18,520 bases of DNA, from positions 71,844 through 90,363 of the forward strand of contig DGSL01000016.1 of NCBI GenBank assembly GCA_002393965.1, in the 5' to 3' direction. A model generated the notes under the pieces. It made no database searches and was not told the origin of the DNA. It saw only the letters and a program-made list of their open reading frames with translations. The position numbers and the translations under genes are program-made. Positions 8,903 through 16,785 of the stretch are shown here, piece by piece (within the stretch, counting starts at the first letter, position 1; each line of letters opens with the position of its first letter). Source of the stretch: Bacteroidales bacterium UBA4363 (GTDB lineage: Bacteria > Bacteroidota > Bacteroidia > Bacteroidales > Paludibacteraceae).

Positions 8903-10714
8903 TTACTCGGCTTTTACGGCGTTTCGCAGTTTTTTACGTTCCTGTTCGTCCAATACGATTTTCCGCAGACGGATTGACTGTGGTGTGATCTCTACGTATT
9001 CGTCGCCTTTGATGTATTCGAGGGCTTCTTCCAGCGAGAAGATGATAGGCGGAGCCAGGGCTACCTTGTCGTCAGAACCCGACGCACGCATGTTGGTCAG
9101 TTTCTTCGATTTGGTGACGTTGACCACCAGGTCGCCCTCTTTGCAGTGTTCTCCCACAACCTGTCCGGCATATACCTCCTCCTGTGGCGAGATGAAGAAT
9201 CGTCCGCGGTCTTGCAGCTTGTTGAGCGCATAGGCATAGGCAGTGCCGGTCTCCATGGCGATGATCGATCCGTTGTTGCGGCGTTCGATGTCTCCTTTGT
9301 ATGGCTCGAATCCGATGAAGCGGTGCGAGATGACTGCCTCGCCGGCTGTGGCGGTCAGTAGGTTGGTACGCAGACCGATGATGCCGCGCGACGGGATGTT
9401 GAATTCCAGAAACGTGCGGTCGTTCTTGCTTTGCATCGAGAGCAGTTCACCCTTGCGGACCGATACGAGTTCGATGACTTTTCCCGACACTTCGTCCGGC
9501 ACAGAGACCGACAACTGCTCGATTGGTTCACAACGCTTCCCGTCTATCTCTTTATAGATCACCTGTGGCTGACCTACCTGTAATTCATATCCCTCACGGC
9601 GCATCGTCTCAATCAGGACCGAGAGGTGCAGCACTCCGCGGCCATAGACCGTCCATTTCCCGTCCTCTTCGCCTTTCTTGACGCGTAGGGCAAGGTTCTT
9701 GTCCAGTTCTTTGATGAGTCGCTCGTGGATGTGGCGCGATGTGACGAATTTGCCTTCCTTCCCGAAGAACGGCGAGTCGTTGATGGCAAACGTCATCGAC
9801 ATGGTCGGCTCATCTACCGTAATCGGAGGCAGCGCCTCCGGATTCTCAAAGTCGGTCACCGTATCGCCGATCTCGAAGTCGTCCAGTCCGATGATGGCAC
9901 AGAGGTCGCCGCACCCTACGCTCTCCACTTTCTTTCTTCCCAGTCCTTCGAATGTGTGCAGCTCTTTGATGGTCTGCTTTTCAATCCGACCGTCTCGTTT
10001 GACAAGGGAGATCTTCTGTCCCGACTTCAACTCCCCGCGAGCGATTCTGCCGACGGCGATTCTGCCGACGTATGACGAGTAGTCCAAGGTCGTAATGAGC
10101 ATCTGCGGCGTTCCTTCCTTAATCTTCGGTGCCGGGATGTGTTCAATGATTGCGTCGAGCAGGTAGTTGATGTTGTCCGTCGGGGTCTTCCAGTCCGGAC
10201 CCATCCAGTTGTTCTTTGCCGAACCATAGACGGTTTGGAAGTCCAGCTGCTCGTCTGTCGCATCCAGGTTGCACATCAGGTCGAAGACCGCCTCCTGCGC
10301 AGCTTCCGGCGTGCAGTTCGGCTTGTCAACTTTGTTGACTACCACGATGGGTTTCAGACCCAGCTCCAGGGCTTTCTGCAGTACAAATCGCGTCTGGGGC
10401 ATCGGTCCTTCGAAGGCATCGACCAGCAGCAGTACGCCGTCCGCCATGTTCAACACCCGCTCTACCTCACCGCCGAAGTCGGCGTGGCCCGGAGTGTCGA
10501 TGATGTTGATCTTCGTGTCTTTGTAGTTGATCGAGACGTTCTTCGAGAGGATAGTGATGCCTCGCTCACGCTCCAGGTCGTTGTTGTCCATGTAGAGGTC
10601 GTCGTGCTGCTCGTTCTCGCGGAATAGTTTTCCCGCCAGCAGCATCTTGTCCACCAGGGTCGTCTTGCCGTGGTCAACGTGTGCGATGATGGCAATATTG
10701 CGTATGTTCGTCAT
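8903..10714 (-). CDS. typA: Ribosome-associated translational GTPase TypA/BipA
   Basis: GTPase of the EF-G/LepA group that binds ribosomes and aids 50S assembly and stress or low-temperature growth in other bacteria. From the ATG at 10714 it has 603 residues, close to E. coli BipA. The G motifs are clear: G1 AHVDHGKT (11-18), G2 RGIT (51-54), G3 [11 protein letters not shown] (73-83) and G4 NKVD (127-130). After the GTPase come the EF-Tu-like domain 2 ([16 protein letters not shown]), EF-G-like domains III and V, and the TypA-specific C-terminal domain with [15 protein letters not shown] 41 codons upstream is in frame, but its extra residues span the promoter and match nothing, so ATG 10714 is used. 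It is divergent from the 10874 gene. Confidence 0.96.
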   Translation of the reverse strand: MTNIRNIAIIAHVDHGKTTLVDKMLLAGKLFRENEQHDDLYMDNNDLERERGITILSKNVSINYKDTKINIIDTPGHADFGGEVERVLNMADGVLLLVDAFEGPMPQTRFVLQKALELGLKPIVVVNKVDKPNCTPEAAQEAVFDLMCNLDATDEQLDFQTVYGSAKNNWMGPDWKTPTDNINYLLDAIIEHIPAPKIKEGTPQMLITTLDYSSYVGRIAVGRIARGELKSGQKISLVKRDGRIEKQTIKELHTFEGLGRKKVESVGCGDLCAIIGLDDFEIGDTVTDFENPEALPPITVDEPTMSMTFAINDSPFFGKEGKFVTSRHIHERLIKELDKNLALRVKKGEEDGKWTVYGRGVLHLSVLIETMRREGYELQVGQPQVIYKEIDGKRCEPIEQLSVSVPDEVSGKVIELVSVRKGELLSMQSKNDRTFLEFNIPSRGIIGLRTNLLTATAGEAVISHRFIGFEPYKGDIERRNNGSIIAMETGTAYAYALNKLQDRGRFFISPQEEVYAGQVVGEHCKEGDLVVNVTKSKKLTNMRASGSDDKVALAPPIIFSLEEALEYIKGDEYVEITPQSIRLRKIVLDEQERKKLRNAVKAE

Positions 10715-10742
10715 GGTCGTTTGGTTTGTCGTGCGTTTTCTT

Positions 10743-10761
10743 CGAGAACTTCCAGTTCTCG
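10743..10761. other. Hairpin in the typA leader; terminator-like on the plus strand
   Basis: Perfect 8-bp stem CGAGAACT/AGTTCTCG with a 3-nt loop, within the predicted untranslated leader of typA, 28 bp before its ATG. On the plus strand the stem is followed at once by seven T residues, so read rightward it looks like a small intrinsic terminator. Read leftward it follows an A-run near the predicted mRNA 5' end and could be a 5' stabilising hairpin. Confidence 0.55.
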
Positions 10762-10774
10762 TTTTTTTGTGCCG

Positions 10775-10782
10775 CAAAGGTA
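10775..10782 (-). promoter_or_regulatory. -7 box of the typA promoter
   Basis: Minus-strand TACCTTTG is an exact TAnnTTTG match, 60 bp before the typA ATG. At the -33 distance only GCAA and A/T runs are seen. It predicts a leader of about 50-55 nt that includes the hairpin at 10743-10761. Confidence 0.6.
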
Positions 10783-10825
10783 TAAAAAAAATGCTTTTTT
10801 CTTGCGTATTTGCTCTTTTACTCGT

Positions 10826-10833
10826 TATATTTG
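10826..10833 (+). promoter_or_regulatory. -7 box for the secreted hypothetical gene
   Basis: TATATTTG matches TAnnTTTG exactly, and a TTG lies 21 bp upstream (10802-10804). It is 40 bp before the ATG at 10874 and back to back with the typA promoter, the two -7 boxes being about 43 bp apart. Confidence 0.5.
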
Positions 10834-10873
10834 TCAATGGATAAGCATTTTAACCACTTAAAACTTTATGACC

Positions 10874-11443
10874 ATGAAAAAAATCTTCGCACTTTTCCTT
10901 TCGACCTTCCTGTTTGCCTCTCTTTTCGCTCAGCAGTCTGTGACGACCTTTCTCGGGATTCCCGTGGACGGCACCGAGCTCTCCATGCGTCAGAAACTCA
11001 TCAACAAGGGTTTTCGCTATGACCCGTCCTACGACTATCTGGAAGGCGAGTTCAACGGGCGCAGTGTCGATCTTTTTATCAAGACGAACCGTGACAAGGT
11101 CTATCGGATTGCTGTCGTTGATAAATACTACTCAGACGAAACGGAGATTCGTATCCGTTTCAATAATCTGTATCGTCAGTTTATGAACAATGAGAAATAT
11201 ATTCTTGACCCAATGGATGAAGTGGGAGTGCTGCCGGAGGATGAGGATATAGACTATAATATTAGTATCAAAAATAAACAATACGAGAGATCTTTCCTTC
11301 AAGTAAGTAAGGGGGAGGGTATAAGCGATTCTGTAGATAAATCTGTTTGGTTTGTGATCAAAAAGGCAGAATATGGTGATAAATTCTACATCATTATTTT
11401 TTACGACAACAAGCGTAATGCCGCACACGGTGAGGATTTGTAG
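10874..11443 (+). CDS. Small secreted protein of unknown function (Bacteroidales type)
   Basis: 189 residues from the ATG at 10874; an in-frame ATG at 10868 would add only Met-Thr. It starts MKKIFALFLSTFLFASLFAQ, a signal peptide, with cleavage likely near FAQ-QS, so the product is exported. The mature start TTFLGIPVDGTELSMRQKL followed by KGF is a pattern I know from secreted hypothetical proteins of Bacteroidales, which have no assigned function. The rest is mixed strand and helix, rich in Lys/Asp/Tyr, with no cysteines and no catalytic motif. It is divergent from typA and ends 1 bp from the murI stop codon on the opposite strand. The second half of the gene (from about 11160) is clearly richer in A+T than the first. 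No function is assigned. Confidence 0.8.
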   Translation: MKKIFALFLSTFLFASLFAQQSVTTFLGIPVDGTELSMRQKLINKGFRYDPSYDYLEGEFNGRSVDLFIKTNRDKVYRIAVVDKYYSDETEIRIRFNNLYRQFMNNEKYILDPMDEVGVLPEDEDIDYNISIKNKQYERSFLQVSKGEGISDSVDKSVWFVIKKAEYGDKFYIIIFYDNKRNAAHGEDL

Positions 11444-11444
11444 C

Positions 11445-12275
11445 CTATTCCAGGTCGATATGCTCCGCCGTGATGCCGTGTCCAAGGAAGATGGAGGCGG
11501 TATCGACGAAGCGGTCCGGCGATTCCGTCGTGTAGTAGCGTGTCGTTCCGCCCTTGCTGCACCGTATTTCCATTTCCGGATGGCGACGCAGGTAGTCCGC
11601 CAGACTCTTCGCCACCAGGTCTCCCTGCGACAGGATGCGCACTCCCGTCGGCACGTGTTTCCGAATCCATTTCAGTAACAGTGGATAGTGCGTGCAGCCC
11701 AGTATCAGGGTGTCTATCTTCCCGTCTTGCTCAAACAGGTGTTCGATGTTTTTCCTTACGAAGTAGTCCGCCCCTTCCGAGTCCGCCTCCCCGGCCTCTA
11801 CGATCGAGGCCCACAGCGGACACGCCTCGCCTGTGACCGTGATCCCCGGCTCCAGCTTTTCCAGTTCCATGGGGTAGGAGAGGGAAGCGACCGTCCCGAC
11901 CGTTCCCAGCAGACCGATATGGCCGTTTCTCGACAGCTCCACCACGCTCTCTACCGTCGGACGTATCACGCCCAGAACTCTTCTCTCCGCATCCATTCCC
12001 GGCAGGTCTCTCTGCTGTATGGTGCGTAGGGCTTTGGCCGATGCGGTGTTGCACGCCAGGATGATCAGCGGACAGCCCAGTGCGAAGAGTTTTCTGACCG
12101 ACTCCAGCGTGTAGCGATAGACCACGTCATACGAGCGGTTGCCGTAAGGCGCACGCGCGTTGTCGCCCAGGTAAATAAGGTCGTATTGCGGCAGCGTGCG
12201 CTGGATCTCTCGCAGGATCGTCAGACCTCCATATCCCGAGTCGAAGACACCGATAGGTGTGATGGGTTCGTTCAT
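11445..12275 (-). CDS. murI: Glutamate racemase
   Basis: Makes D-glutamate from L-glutamate for peptidoglycan precursors; cytoplasmic and cofactor-free. The 276 residues match the family. The N-terminal PIGVFDSGYGGLTILREI contains the conserved D12-S13, and the two catalytic cysteines are C75 in ILACNTAS and C194 in LILGCTHYPLL. The YLGDNARAPYGNRS segment (35-48) is also typical. It has its own -7 box overlapping the terminator of the upstream hydrolase gene. It converges on the 10874 gene with a single base between the two stop codons, and no terminator hairpin is visible there. Confidence 0.95.
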   Translation of the reverse strand: MNEPITPIGVFDSGYGGLTILREIQRTLPQYDLIYLGDNARAPYGNRSYDVVYRYTLESVRKLFALGCPLIILACNTASAKALRTIQQRDLPGMDAERRVLGVIRPTVESVVELSRNGHIGLLGTVGTVASLSYPMELEKLEPGITVTGEACPLWASIVEAGEADSEGADYFVRKNIEHLFEQDGKIDTLILGCTHYPLLLKWIRKHVPTGVRILSQGDLVAKSLADYLRRHPEMEIRCSKGGTTRYYTTESPDRFVDTASIFLGHGITAEHIDLE

Positions 12276-12310
12276 TTTTTTTTTCGCTTTCGTTCTGTAG
12301 GCTCTTCTGA

Positions 12311-12318
12311 CAAAGATA
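12311..12318 (-). promoter_or_regulatory. -7 box of the murI promoter
   Basis: Minus-strand TATCTTTG is an exact TAnnTTTG match, 35 bp before the murI ATG. The -33 region would fall inside the preceding terminator hairpin, where GTTGTTT is the nearest T/G-rich string, 19-22 bp upstream. Confidence 0.55.
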
Positions 12319-12322
12319 CGGG

Positions 12323-12367
12323 AAAAAACCGGAATGGAAACAACGCTTTTATTGCTTCCATTCCGGT
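12323..12367 (-). terminator. Intrinsic terminator of the five-gene redox operon
   Basis: A perfect 12-bp stem (12356-12367 with 12328-12339; ACCGGAATGGAA/TTCCATTCCGGT) and a 16-nt loop, followed on the minus strand by a run of T residues ending at 12323. It lies 42 bp beyond the hydrolase stop codon at 12410 and just upstream of the murI -7 box. Confidence 0.88.
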
Positions 12368-12409
12368 CCTCTTTCTTTTTCGGCAGTCCTGCCGCTGTTT
12401 TCCCCTTTT

Positions 12410-13561
12410 CTATTTCAGGTTCTCTTTGAAGAACGCCTCGATCTTCTCGTACGGGATTACTCCCGCTTGGTCGTCATAGAGATCCACATGCGATGCCCCT
12501 GCGATAATCATCAGTTCCTTGTTTCCCTCTTTGTAGCTGCCGGCGTATTTTCCCGTAGGAATCTCGTTGGCGGTCGCACATTCTGCTACCGACGAGGCGA
12601 AGGCTTTCTTGCCCGTCATCTTTTCATAGGCGTACTCCGAGAAGTAGCGTGAGTGGGCCTTCTCCCCGTGCAGGAGCAATACGGCGCTCTCAATCTCGTC
12701 GGCGTAGTCGAGTATTGGCTGGTTGATGAATGACTGACAGCCTACGACGTTCCATCCGTCGGTCGAGTTGCCGCTGCGCTCATGGTAGCCGCGCTTTGTC
12801 TTGTAGTAGGAATGGTAGTCCTTGACGAACCATGGCGCTCCCTCTGGCAGCGGGTCGATTACCCCGCCGGCACGCTTGTACGCCCCGTTGCGGAAGTCTT
12901 CGGTGCGCTGTGCCGCCATCGCTTTGCGTTTTTCCATCCGTTGCTCTTTGGTCGCTTCGCTCATGAAGTATCCCTCGCGGCTCACCTTGGTCATGTCGTA
13001 CATGGTCGAGGCAACGGTGGCTTTGATGCGCGGATCAAGGGCAGCGGCGTTGATGGCCATGCCGCCGAATCCGCAGATACCGATGATGCCGATGCGCTGC
13101 GGATCTACGTTGTCCTGAACGGAGAGGAAGTCAACCGCGGCGAGGAAGTCTTCGGTGTTGATGTCTGGCGATGCCATGCGGCGAGGCTCGCCGCCGCTCT
13201 CGCCCGTAAACGACGGGTCGAAGGCAATGGCAAGGAACCCCATCTCGGCCATGTGCTGCGCATAGAGGCCGCTCGACTGCTCTTTCACGGCCCCGAACGG
13301 ACCGCTCACCGCGATGGCTGGCAACTTCCCTTCGGAGCCTTTGGGGCTGTACAGGTCGGCGGCCAGTTCGATGCCGTATCGGTTCTTGAACGTAACTTTC
13401 CGGTGTTCCACCTTCTCGCTCTTGGCGAAGGTCTTGTCCCATTCTTGGGTCATTTCTAATGTGCTGTTCATGTTCTCGTTGTTGGGTTTGTTCTCACACT
13501 TGGGCGTACACGCTGCGAGCAGTCCCGCGGCGAGTACGACGATGGTTGTCATTCTGTGCAT
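12410..13561 (-). CDS. Alpha/beta-hydrolase lipoprotein (YcjY/dienelactone-hydrolase-like)
   Basis: 383 residues, with a lipoprotein signal MHRMTTIVVLAAGLLAAC; the lipobox LLAAC puts the lipidated cysteine at C18. The hydrolase body resembles E. coli YcjY: PFGAVKEQSSGLYAQHMAEM, then AFDPSFTGESGGEPR, RIGIIGICGFGGMAINAA, and the catalytic histidine in GASHVDLYD (H358). The nucleophile elbow is GICGFG, so the nucleophile is C163 rather than serine, as in dienelactone hydrolase. The acid is probably in HGEKAHSR or just before it. It is the last gene of the cluster, 57 bp after the alcohol dehydrogenase gene and ahead of a strong terminator. An in-frame ATG three codons in (13552) is an alternative start that keeps the lipobox. 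The substrate is unknown; an ester or lactone hydrolase is likely. Confidence 0.88.
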   Translation of the reverse strand: MHRMTTIVVLAAGLLAACTPKCENKPNNENMNSTLEMTQEWDKTFAKSEKVEHRKVTFKNRYGIELAADLYSPKGSEGKLPAIAVSGPFGAVKEQSSGLYAQHMAEMGFLAIAFDPSFTGESGGEPRRMASPDINTEDFLAAVDFLSVQDNVDPQRIGIIGICGFGGMAINAAALDPRIKATVASTMYDMTKVSREGYFMSEATKEQRMEKRKAMAAQRTEDFRNGAYKRAGGVIDPLPEGAPWFVKDYHSYYKTKRGYHERSGNSTDGWNVVGCQSFINQPILDYADEIESAVLLLHGEKAHSRYFSEYAYEKMTGKKAFASSVAECATANEIPTGKYAGSYKEGNKELMIIAGASHVDLYDDQAGVIPYEKIEAFFKENLK

Positions 13562-13618
13562 GATGGTCTCTTTTTGGTTTTTGGGTATACGGACCGGAGG
13601 CTTTCCTTATAGTTCTTC

Positions 13619-14824
13619 TCAGTGTCTGCTGTTCGTTTCATGGGAGGAATACTCCAGGCTTTCTCTGAGGATTTCTTTGACGTCATCCGCCTTCAGGTCC
13701 AGGTAACCGGCAGGGTAGAGGATCGTGCCTTCCGTGATGCCGTCGATCATCTCTTCCGTGGCTCCTGTCTCGCGGATGCTCCGTGGCAGGCCGATTTCCT
13801 TCATCCAGTCTTCCAGGGCTTTCAGTCCGGCTTCCGCTGTCTGTTCGTCAGTGAGTCCTTCGCCGCTGATGTTCCATACGTTCTTGGCGAAGCGTACGAA
13901 TTTCGGAAGACCGCCTTTCATGGCTCGTCGGTAGTACGGCAGCGAGACCGCCGCCAGACAATAGCCGTGAGGCGCATGGGTCCATGCTCCCACGCTGTGA
14001 CCGATCATGTGCACCATCCAGTCTTGCTGCTTGCCACATCCTACGAGGGTGTTCAGGGCCCACGTCGCCGTCCACATGATGTTCGACCGTGCTTCGTAGT
14101 TCTTCGGGTCTTTCACCGCAACGCGCGAGGCGACGATCAGAGAACGCATCAGACCTTCGGAAATGTAGTCGCTGGTGTTGTCGTCATAGTCGGAGAAGTA
14201 CTGCTCCATGATGTGGTTCATGATGTCGTAGATGCCGGCTTTCATCTGCTCCTCCGGCACGCTCATCGTGAATCGCGGATTCAGGATCGAGAATTTCGGC
14301 ATCAGACGGCTGTCGAATACGTGACCCACCTTGAAGGTGTGCGCCGCATCCGTTATCACGCTGCCGGCATTCATCTCCGAACCGGTGCCTGCCATGGTCA
14401 GGATGCACCCCACCGGCAATATGCGCTGACCCTCTGCGGGGGCCTCTTGGTTGAGCCAGTATTTCTCCCAGTAGTCGCCATCGCAATAGACCGAGGCGGC
14501 TACGGCTTTCGAGTAGTCACACACGCTCCCGCCACCGAGGGCAAGGATCAGGTCAACCGACCCATCGCGCGCTATCTTCACTCCCTCGTTCAGCTTCTCC
14601 AGCGTCGGATTGCTCATCACGCCTGGGTTCTCCACGATTCTCTTGCCCGATTCCTTCAGGACCGCGACCACTTGGTCGTAGATGCCGTTGCGCTTCACGC
14701 TGCCGCTGCCGTAGTTCAGCATCACCACCGGACCGTATGTTTTCAACTCGTCTTTCAGGTAGTTCAGCGACTCTTCTCCGAAGTATAGTCGGGTGGGGTT
14801 GTAGTATGAAAAGTTTCCTAACAT
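13619..14824 (-). CDS. Iron-containing alcohol dehydrogenase, YqhD/BDH type
   Basis: 401-residue cytoplasmic group III alcohol dehydrogenase. Related enzymes (E. coli YqhD, clostridial butanol dehydrogenase) reduce aldehydes with NAD(P)H and detoxify reactive aldehydes. The N-terminus MLGNFSYYNPTRLYFGEESL is typical of the BDH subgroup. The nucleotide-binding segment is ALGGGSVCDYSKA (GGGS at 97-100, D103). The metal ligands line up with those of YqhD: D200 and H204 in GIYDIMNH, then H272 and H286 in MVHMIGHSVGAWTHAPHG, with the same D-x3-H and 14-residue spacings. It begins 6 bp after the CMD-cupin gene, so translation is probably coupled. It is the clearest indicator that the cluster handles aldehydes. 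Cofactor preference cannot be settled by eye. Confidence 0.93.
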   Translation of the reverse strand: MLGNFSYYNPTRLYFGEESLNYLKDELKTYGPVVMLNYGSGSVKRNGIYDQVVAVLKESGKRIVENPGVMSNPTLEKLNEGVKIARDGSVDLILALGGGSVCDYSKAVAASVYCDGDYWEKYWLNQEAPAEGQRILPVGCILTMAGTGSEMNAGSVITDAAHTFKVGHVFDSRLMPKFSILNPRFTMSVPEEQMKAGIYDIMNHIMEQYFSDYDDNTSDYISEGLMRSLIVASRVAVKDPKNYEARSNIMWTATWALNTLVGCGKQQDWMVHMIGHSVGAWTHAPHGYCLAAVSLPYYRRAMKGGLPKFVRFAKNVWNISGEGLTDEQTAEAGLKALEDWMKEIGLPRSIRETGATEEMIDGITEGTILYPAGYLDLKADDVKEILRESLEYSSHETNSRH

Positions 14825-14830
14825 CGTTTC

Positions 14831-15832
14831 TTATTTTAGTGGGTTATATACTTCATTCGTTACGGCTTCCAGCCATTCGTTTCTCGCTCCTTCCTTCACG
14901 TCTTTGTGGTACGTCAGGTGCTGGAACCATGAGTCTTTCGCTGCGCCGTGCCAGTGTTTCACGCCTTCCGGGACGTTGATGACCGTGCCTGGCGTCATCT
15001 CTACGGCCTCCTTGCCCCATTCCTGATACCACCCCCGGCCCGCAACGCAGATCAGCACCTGTACCTGTCCGTAGTGTACGTGCCAGTTGTTGCGGCAACC
15101 TGGCTCGAAGGTGACGTTGAACAGCCCGCCCATGTCCGCCAGGTAACTCTGACCGGAGAAGTACGCTCCGTATGGGTTCGGATCTCCTTTCGGCCATGTC
15201 GTCGACAGGGTGTACCCCTCCTGCGTCAGGTAACGCGTCAGTTCCTCCACCGTTTCCGGTGCATTTCCCATGTTCACCGCACCCTTTTTGTGGGCTGCCA
15301 ACTGCGGACTGACTCCGCTCAGACCGCTCAGCGCCGCCACGGTGACAATCTCGCGGTCCGCCTCTGTCAACTGGTCGCTGGCGAAGATGTCTCCGAAGAG
15401 GTGGGACTTCAGGTAGTAGTCGTCCTGCGGACAGAACGCATAGTCGAACGGCTGACCCGTGAGCCTTGTCTGCTTCTCTTTTCCCAGTTCATAGGCCTTG
15501 CGTGCGTCGTCCCACGCCTCGGGGCGTTTCCAGGGTTTCCCTTCTTTCCAGTTTGCGTCACGCTTTTCCAGAACCTTGCTGAGTACGCCCAGTGCGTTCA
15601 GCGAGCGGGGAAATCCCGTATATGCGTACAACTGAGAGAATACTTCTTTCAGTTCGTTCACGCTCACTCCGTTGTCCAGTGCTGTGCGCACTGCAGGCTC
15701 CAGCCGCTTCACGTCGTCCTGTGCCATCAGGCACGCACACGCCGCCAGCCCTTTCTGACGCTCTGTCAGCGTCTCTGCATTTGCTGTTATCATACTCAAT
15801 AGTAATGCGATTGTCGTTATGATTTTTTTCAT
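14831..15832 (-). CDS. Exported carboxymuconolactone decarboxylase-cupin fusion
   Basis: 333 residues from the ATG at 15832 (a TTG just before it is in frame). Signal peptide MKKIITTIALLLSMITANA, then a first CMD-like domain (about 22-90, LKEVFSQLYAYTGFPRSLNA), a second CMD-like domain (about 135-205, TEADREIVTVAALSG and SPQLAAH), and a C-terminal cupin (about 225-310). The cupin metal motif is GCRNNWHVHYGQVQ: H251 and H253 fit G(x)5HxH, the usual glutamate is replaced by Q258, and G265 closes the motif. The second motif PEGVKHWHGA supplies H293/H295. No AhpD-type CxxC is seen, so a peroxidase role is not supported. It is the third gene of the cluster, 87 bp after the aldo/keto reductase gene. 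The reaction is unknown; its neighbours suggest a redox or carbonyl-stress role in the periplasm. Confidence 0.88.
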   Translation of the reverse strand: MKKIITTIALLLSMITANAETLTERQKGLAACACLMAQDDVKRLEPAVRTALDNGVSVNELKEVFSQLYAYTGFPRSLNALGVLSKVLEKRDANWKEGKPWKRPEAWDDARKAYELGKEKQTRLTGQPFDYAFCPQDDYYLKSHLFGDIFASDQLTEADREIVTVAALSGLSGVSPQLAAHKKGAVNMGNAPETVEELTRYLTQEGYTLSTTWPKGDPNPYGAYFSGQSYLADMGGLFNVTFEPGCRNNWHVHYGQVQVLICVAGRGWYQEWGKEAVEMTPGTVINVPEGVKHWHGAAKDSWFQHLTYHKDVKEGARNEWLEAVTNEVYNPLK

Positions 15833-15919
15833 CAATCTTTCGCCTCTGATTTTTATTCGCCGTTTTTCCTTCCGTATCGGTGGAGTCTCACTCCCGCTTT
15901 TTTTCAGACTTCCGCCTTC

Positions 15920-16765
15920 CTAACCGTAGTTCTCGATCAGGTGCTTTACGAACTGCGGATCTCCGAATTGGATCGTCCCGGTGTCTTTCTCGTTCAGGGT
16001 GGCTATCTGCCCCATCTCCTCTTCGCTCAGTCTGAAGTCGAATACGTCCAGATTCTCCGCCATGCGCTCCTTATGCGTGCTTTTCGGAATCGCCACGATT
16101 CCCCTCTGCGTCAGCCAGCGCAACGCCACCTGTGCCGCACTCTTTCCGTACTTCGCGCCGATGCCGGACAGCGTCGCGTTCTTTACGATGCCATCCACGC
16201 CCTGACCGCCTAAAGGACCCCACGCCATCATCCTCGTTCCGAACTCCTTATGGATCGGATCCATGCCACGCTGCTGGATTAGCGTGTTGCACTGCAACTG
16301 GTTCACCATCGGTTTTATATGAACGTAGTGCGCGAAGTCATAGAATCTGCCGGCCTGGAAGTTCGATACTCCGATCGCACGCACCTTCCCTGCTTGATAG
16401 GCCTTCTCCATCGCCCTCCACGTGCCGAACACGTCATTGTAGGCCTGATGGATCAGCAACAGGTCGATGTACTCCGTCTGCAACTTGTCGAGACTCTCGT
16501 CAATGCTCGCTGCCGCCTGCTCCTCGCCGCCGTTCGATATCCACACTTTCGTCGTCAGGAACACGTCCTCACGCTTCACTCCGCTCTTCCTCCATGCTCT
16601 TCCCACTCCCTCTTCGTTCTGGTATGCCTGTGCTGTGTCAATCAGTCTGTAACCCACGCTCAGCGCATCGCTCACACATCGCTCACACTCCTCCGGACTC
16701 ACCAGAAATACGCCGTATCCCAATGCCGGCATCTCCACACCGTTCGATAGTCTTATCTGTTCCAT
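15920..16765 (-). CDS. Aldo/keto reductase
   Basis: 281-residue cytoplasmic NADPH-dependent carbonyl reductase of the DkgA-like group. The catalytic tetrad is complete: D43 and Y48 in RLIDTAQAYQNEEGVG, K73 in LTTKVW and H106 in DLLLIHQ. The NADP-binding end IPKSTHKERMAEN (R234, N238) and the IGVSNF segment are also present. The length fits the short AKR5-type enzymes. It begins 20 bp after the flavodoxin gene. E. coli dkgA, an aldo/keto reductase of this group, lies next to yqhD under the AraC regulator YqhC, so the pairing with a YqhD-type dehydrogenase here is probably functional. The substrate cannot be read from the sequence. Confidence 0.93.
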   Translation of the reverse strand: MEQIRLSNGVEMPALGYGVFLVSPEECERCVSDALSVGYRLIDTAQAYQNEEGVGRAWRKSGVKREDVFLTTKVWISNGGEEQAAASIDESLDKLQTEYIDLLLIHQAYNDVFGTWRAMEKAYQAGKVRAIGVSNFQAGRFYDFAHYVHIKPMVNQLQCNTLIQQRGMDPIHKEFGTRMMAWGPLGGQGVDGIVKNATLSGIGAKYGKSAAQVALRWLTQRGIVAIPKSTHKERMAENLDVFDFRLSEEEMGQIATLNEKDTGTIQFGDPQFVKHLIENYG

Positions 16766-16785
16766 GACATTTTCTCCTTAGTTCG

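Noticed and set aside
10041..10070. Perfect 15-bp tandem repeat inside typA
   Set aside because: It encodes the repeated [10 protein letters not shown] motif expected in domain 2 of TypA, so protein conservation explains it.
10715..10837. N-terminal extension of typA from a TTG at 10837
   Set aside because: The extra 41 residues cover the -7 box and leader hairpin and do not belong to TypA; the ATG at 10714 begins the conserved [18 protein letters not shown].
12782..13459. 225-codon open frame antisense to the hydrolase gene
   Set aside because: Shadow of the recognised alpha/beta hydrolase; its composition is that of a reversed coding strand.
13622..14788. 388-codon open frame antisense to the alcohol dehydrogenase gene
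   Set aside because: The minus-strand protein has all YqhD-type metal and cofactor motifs. The plus-strand frame is Arg/His/Val-rich with no recognisable domain and mirrors the codon pattern of the real gene.
14948..15802. 284-codon open frame antisense to the CMD-cupin gene
   Set aside because: Low-complexity Arg/Leu/Val composition with no start context; the opposite strand encodes a signal peptide plus recognisable domains.
15850..15919. Small hairpin (GGAGT/ACTCC) between the aldo/keto reductase and CMD-cupin genes
   Set aside because: Only a 5-bp stem with no T-tract; too weak to call a terminator inside an apparent operon.
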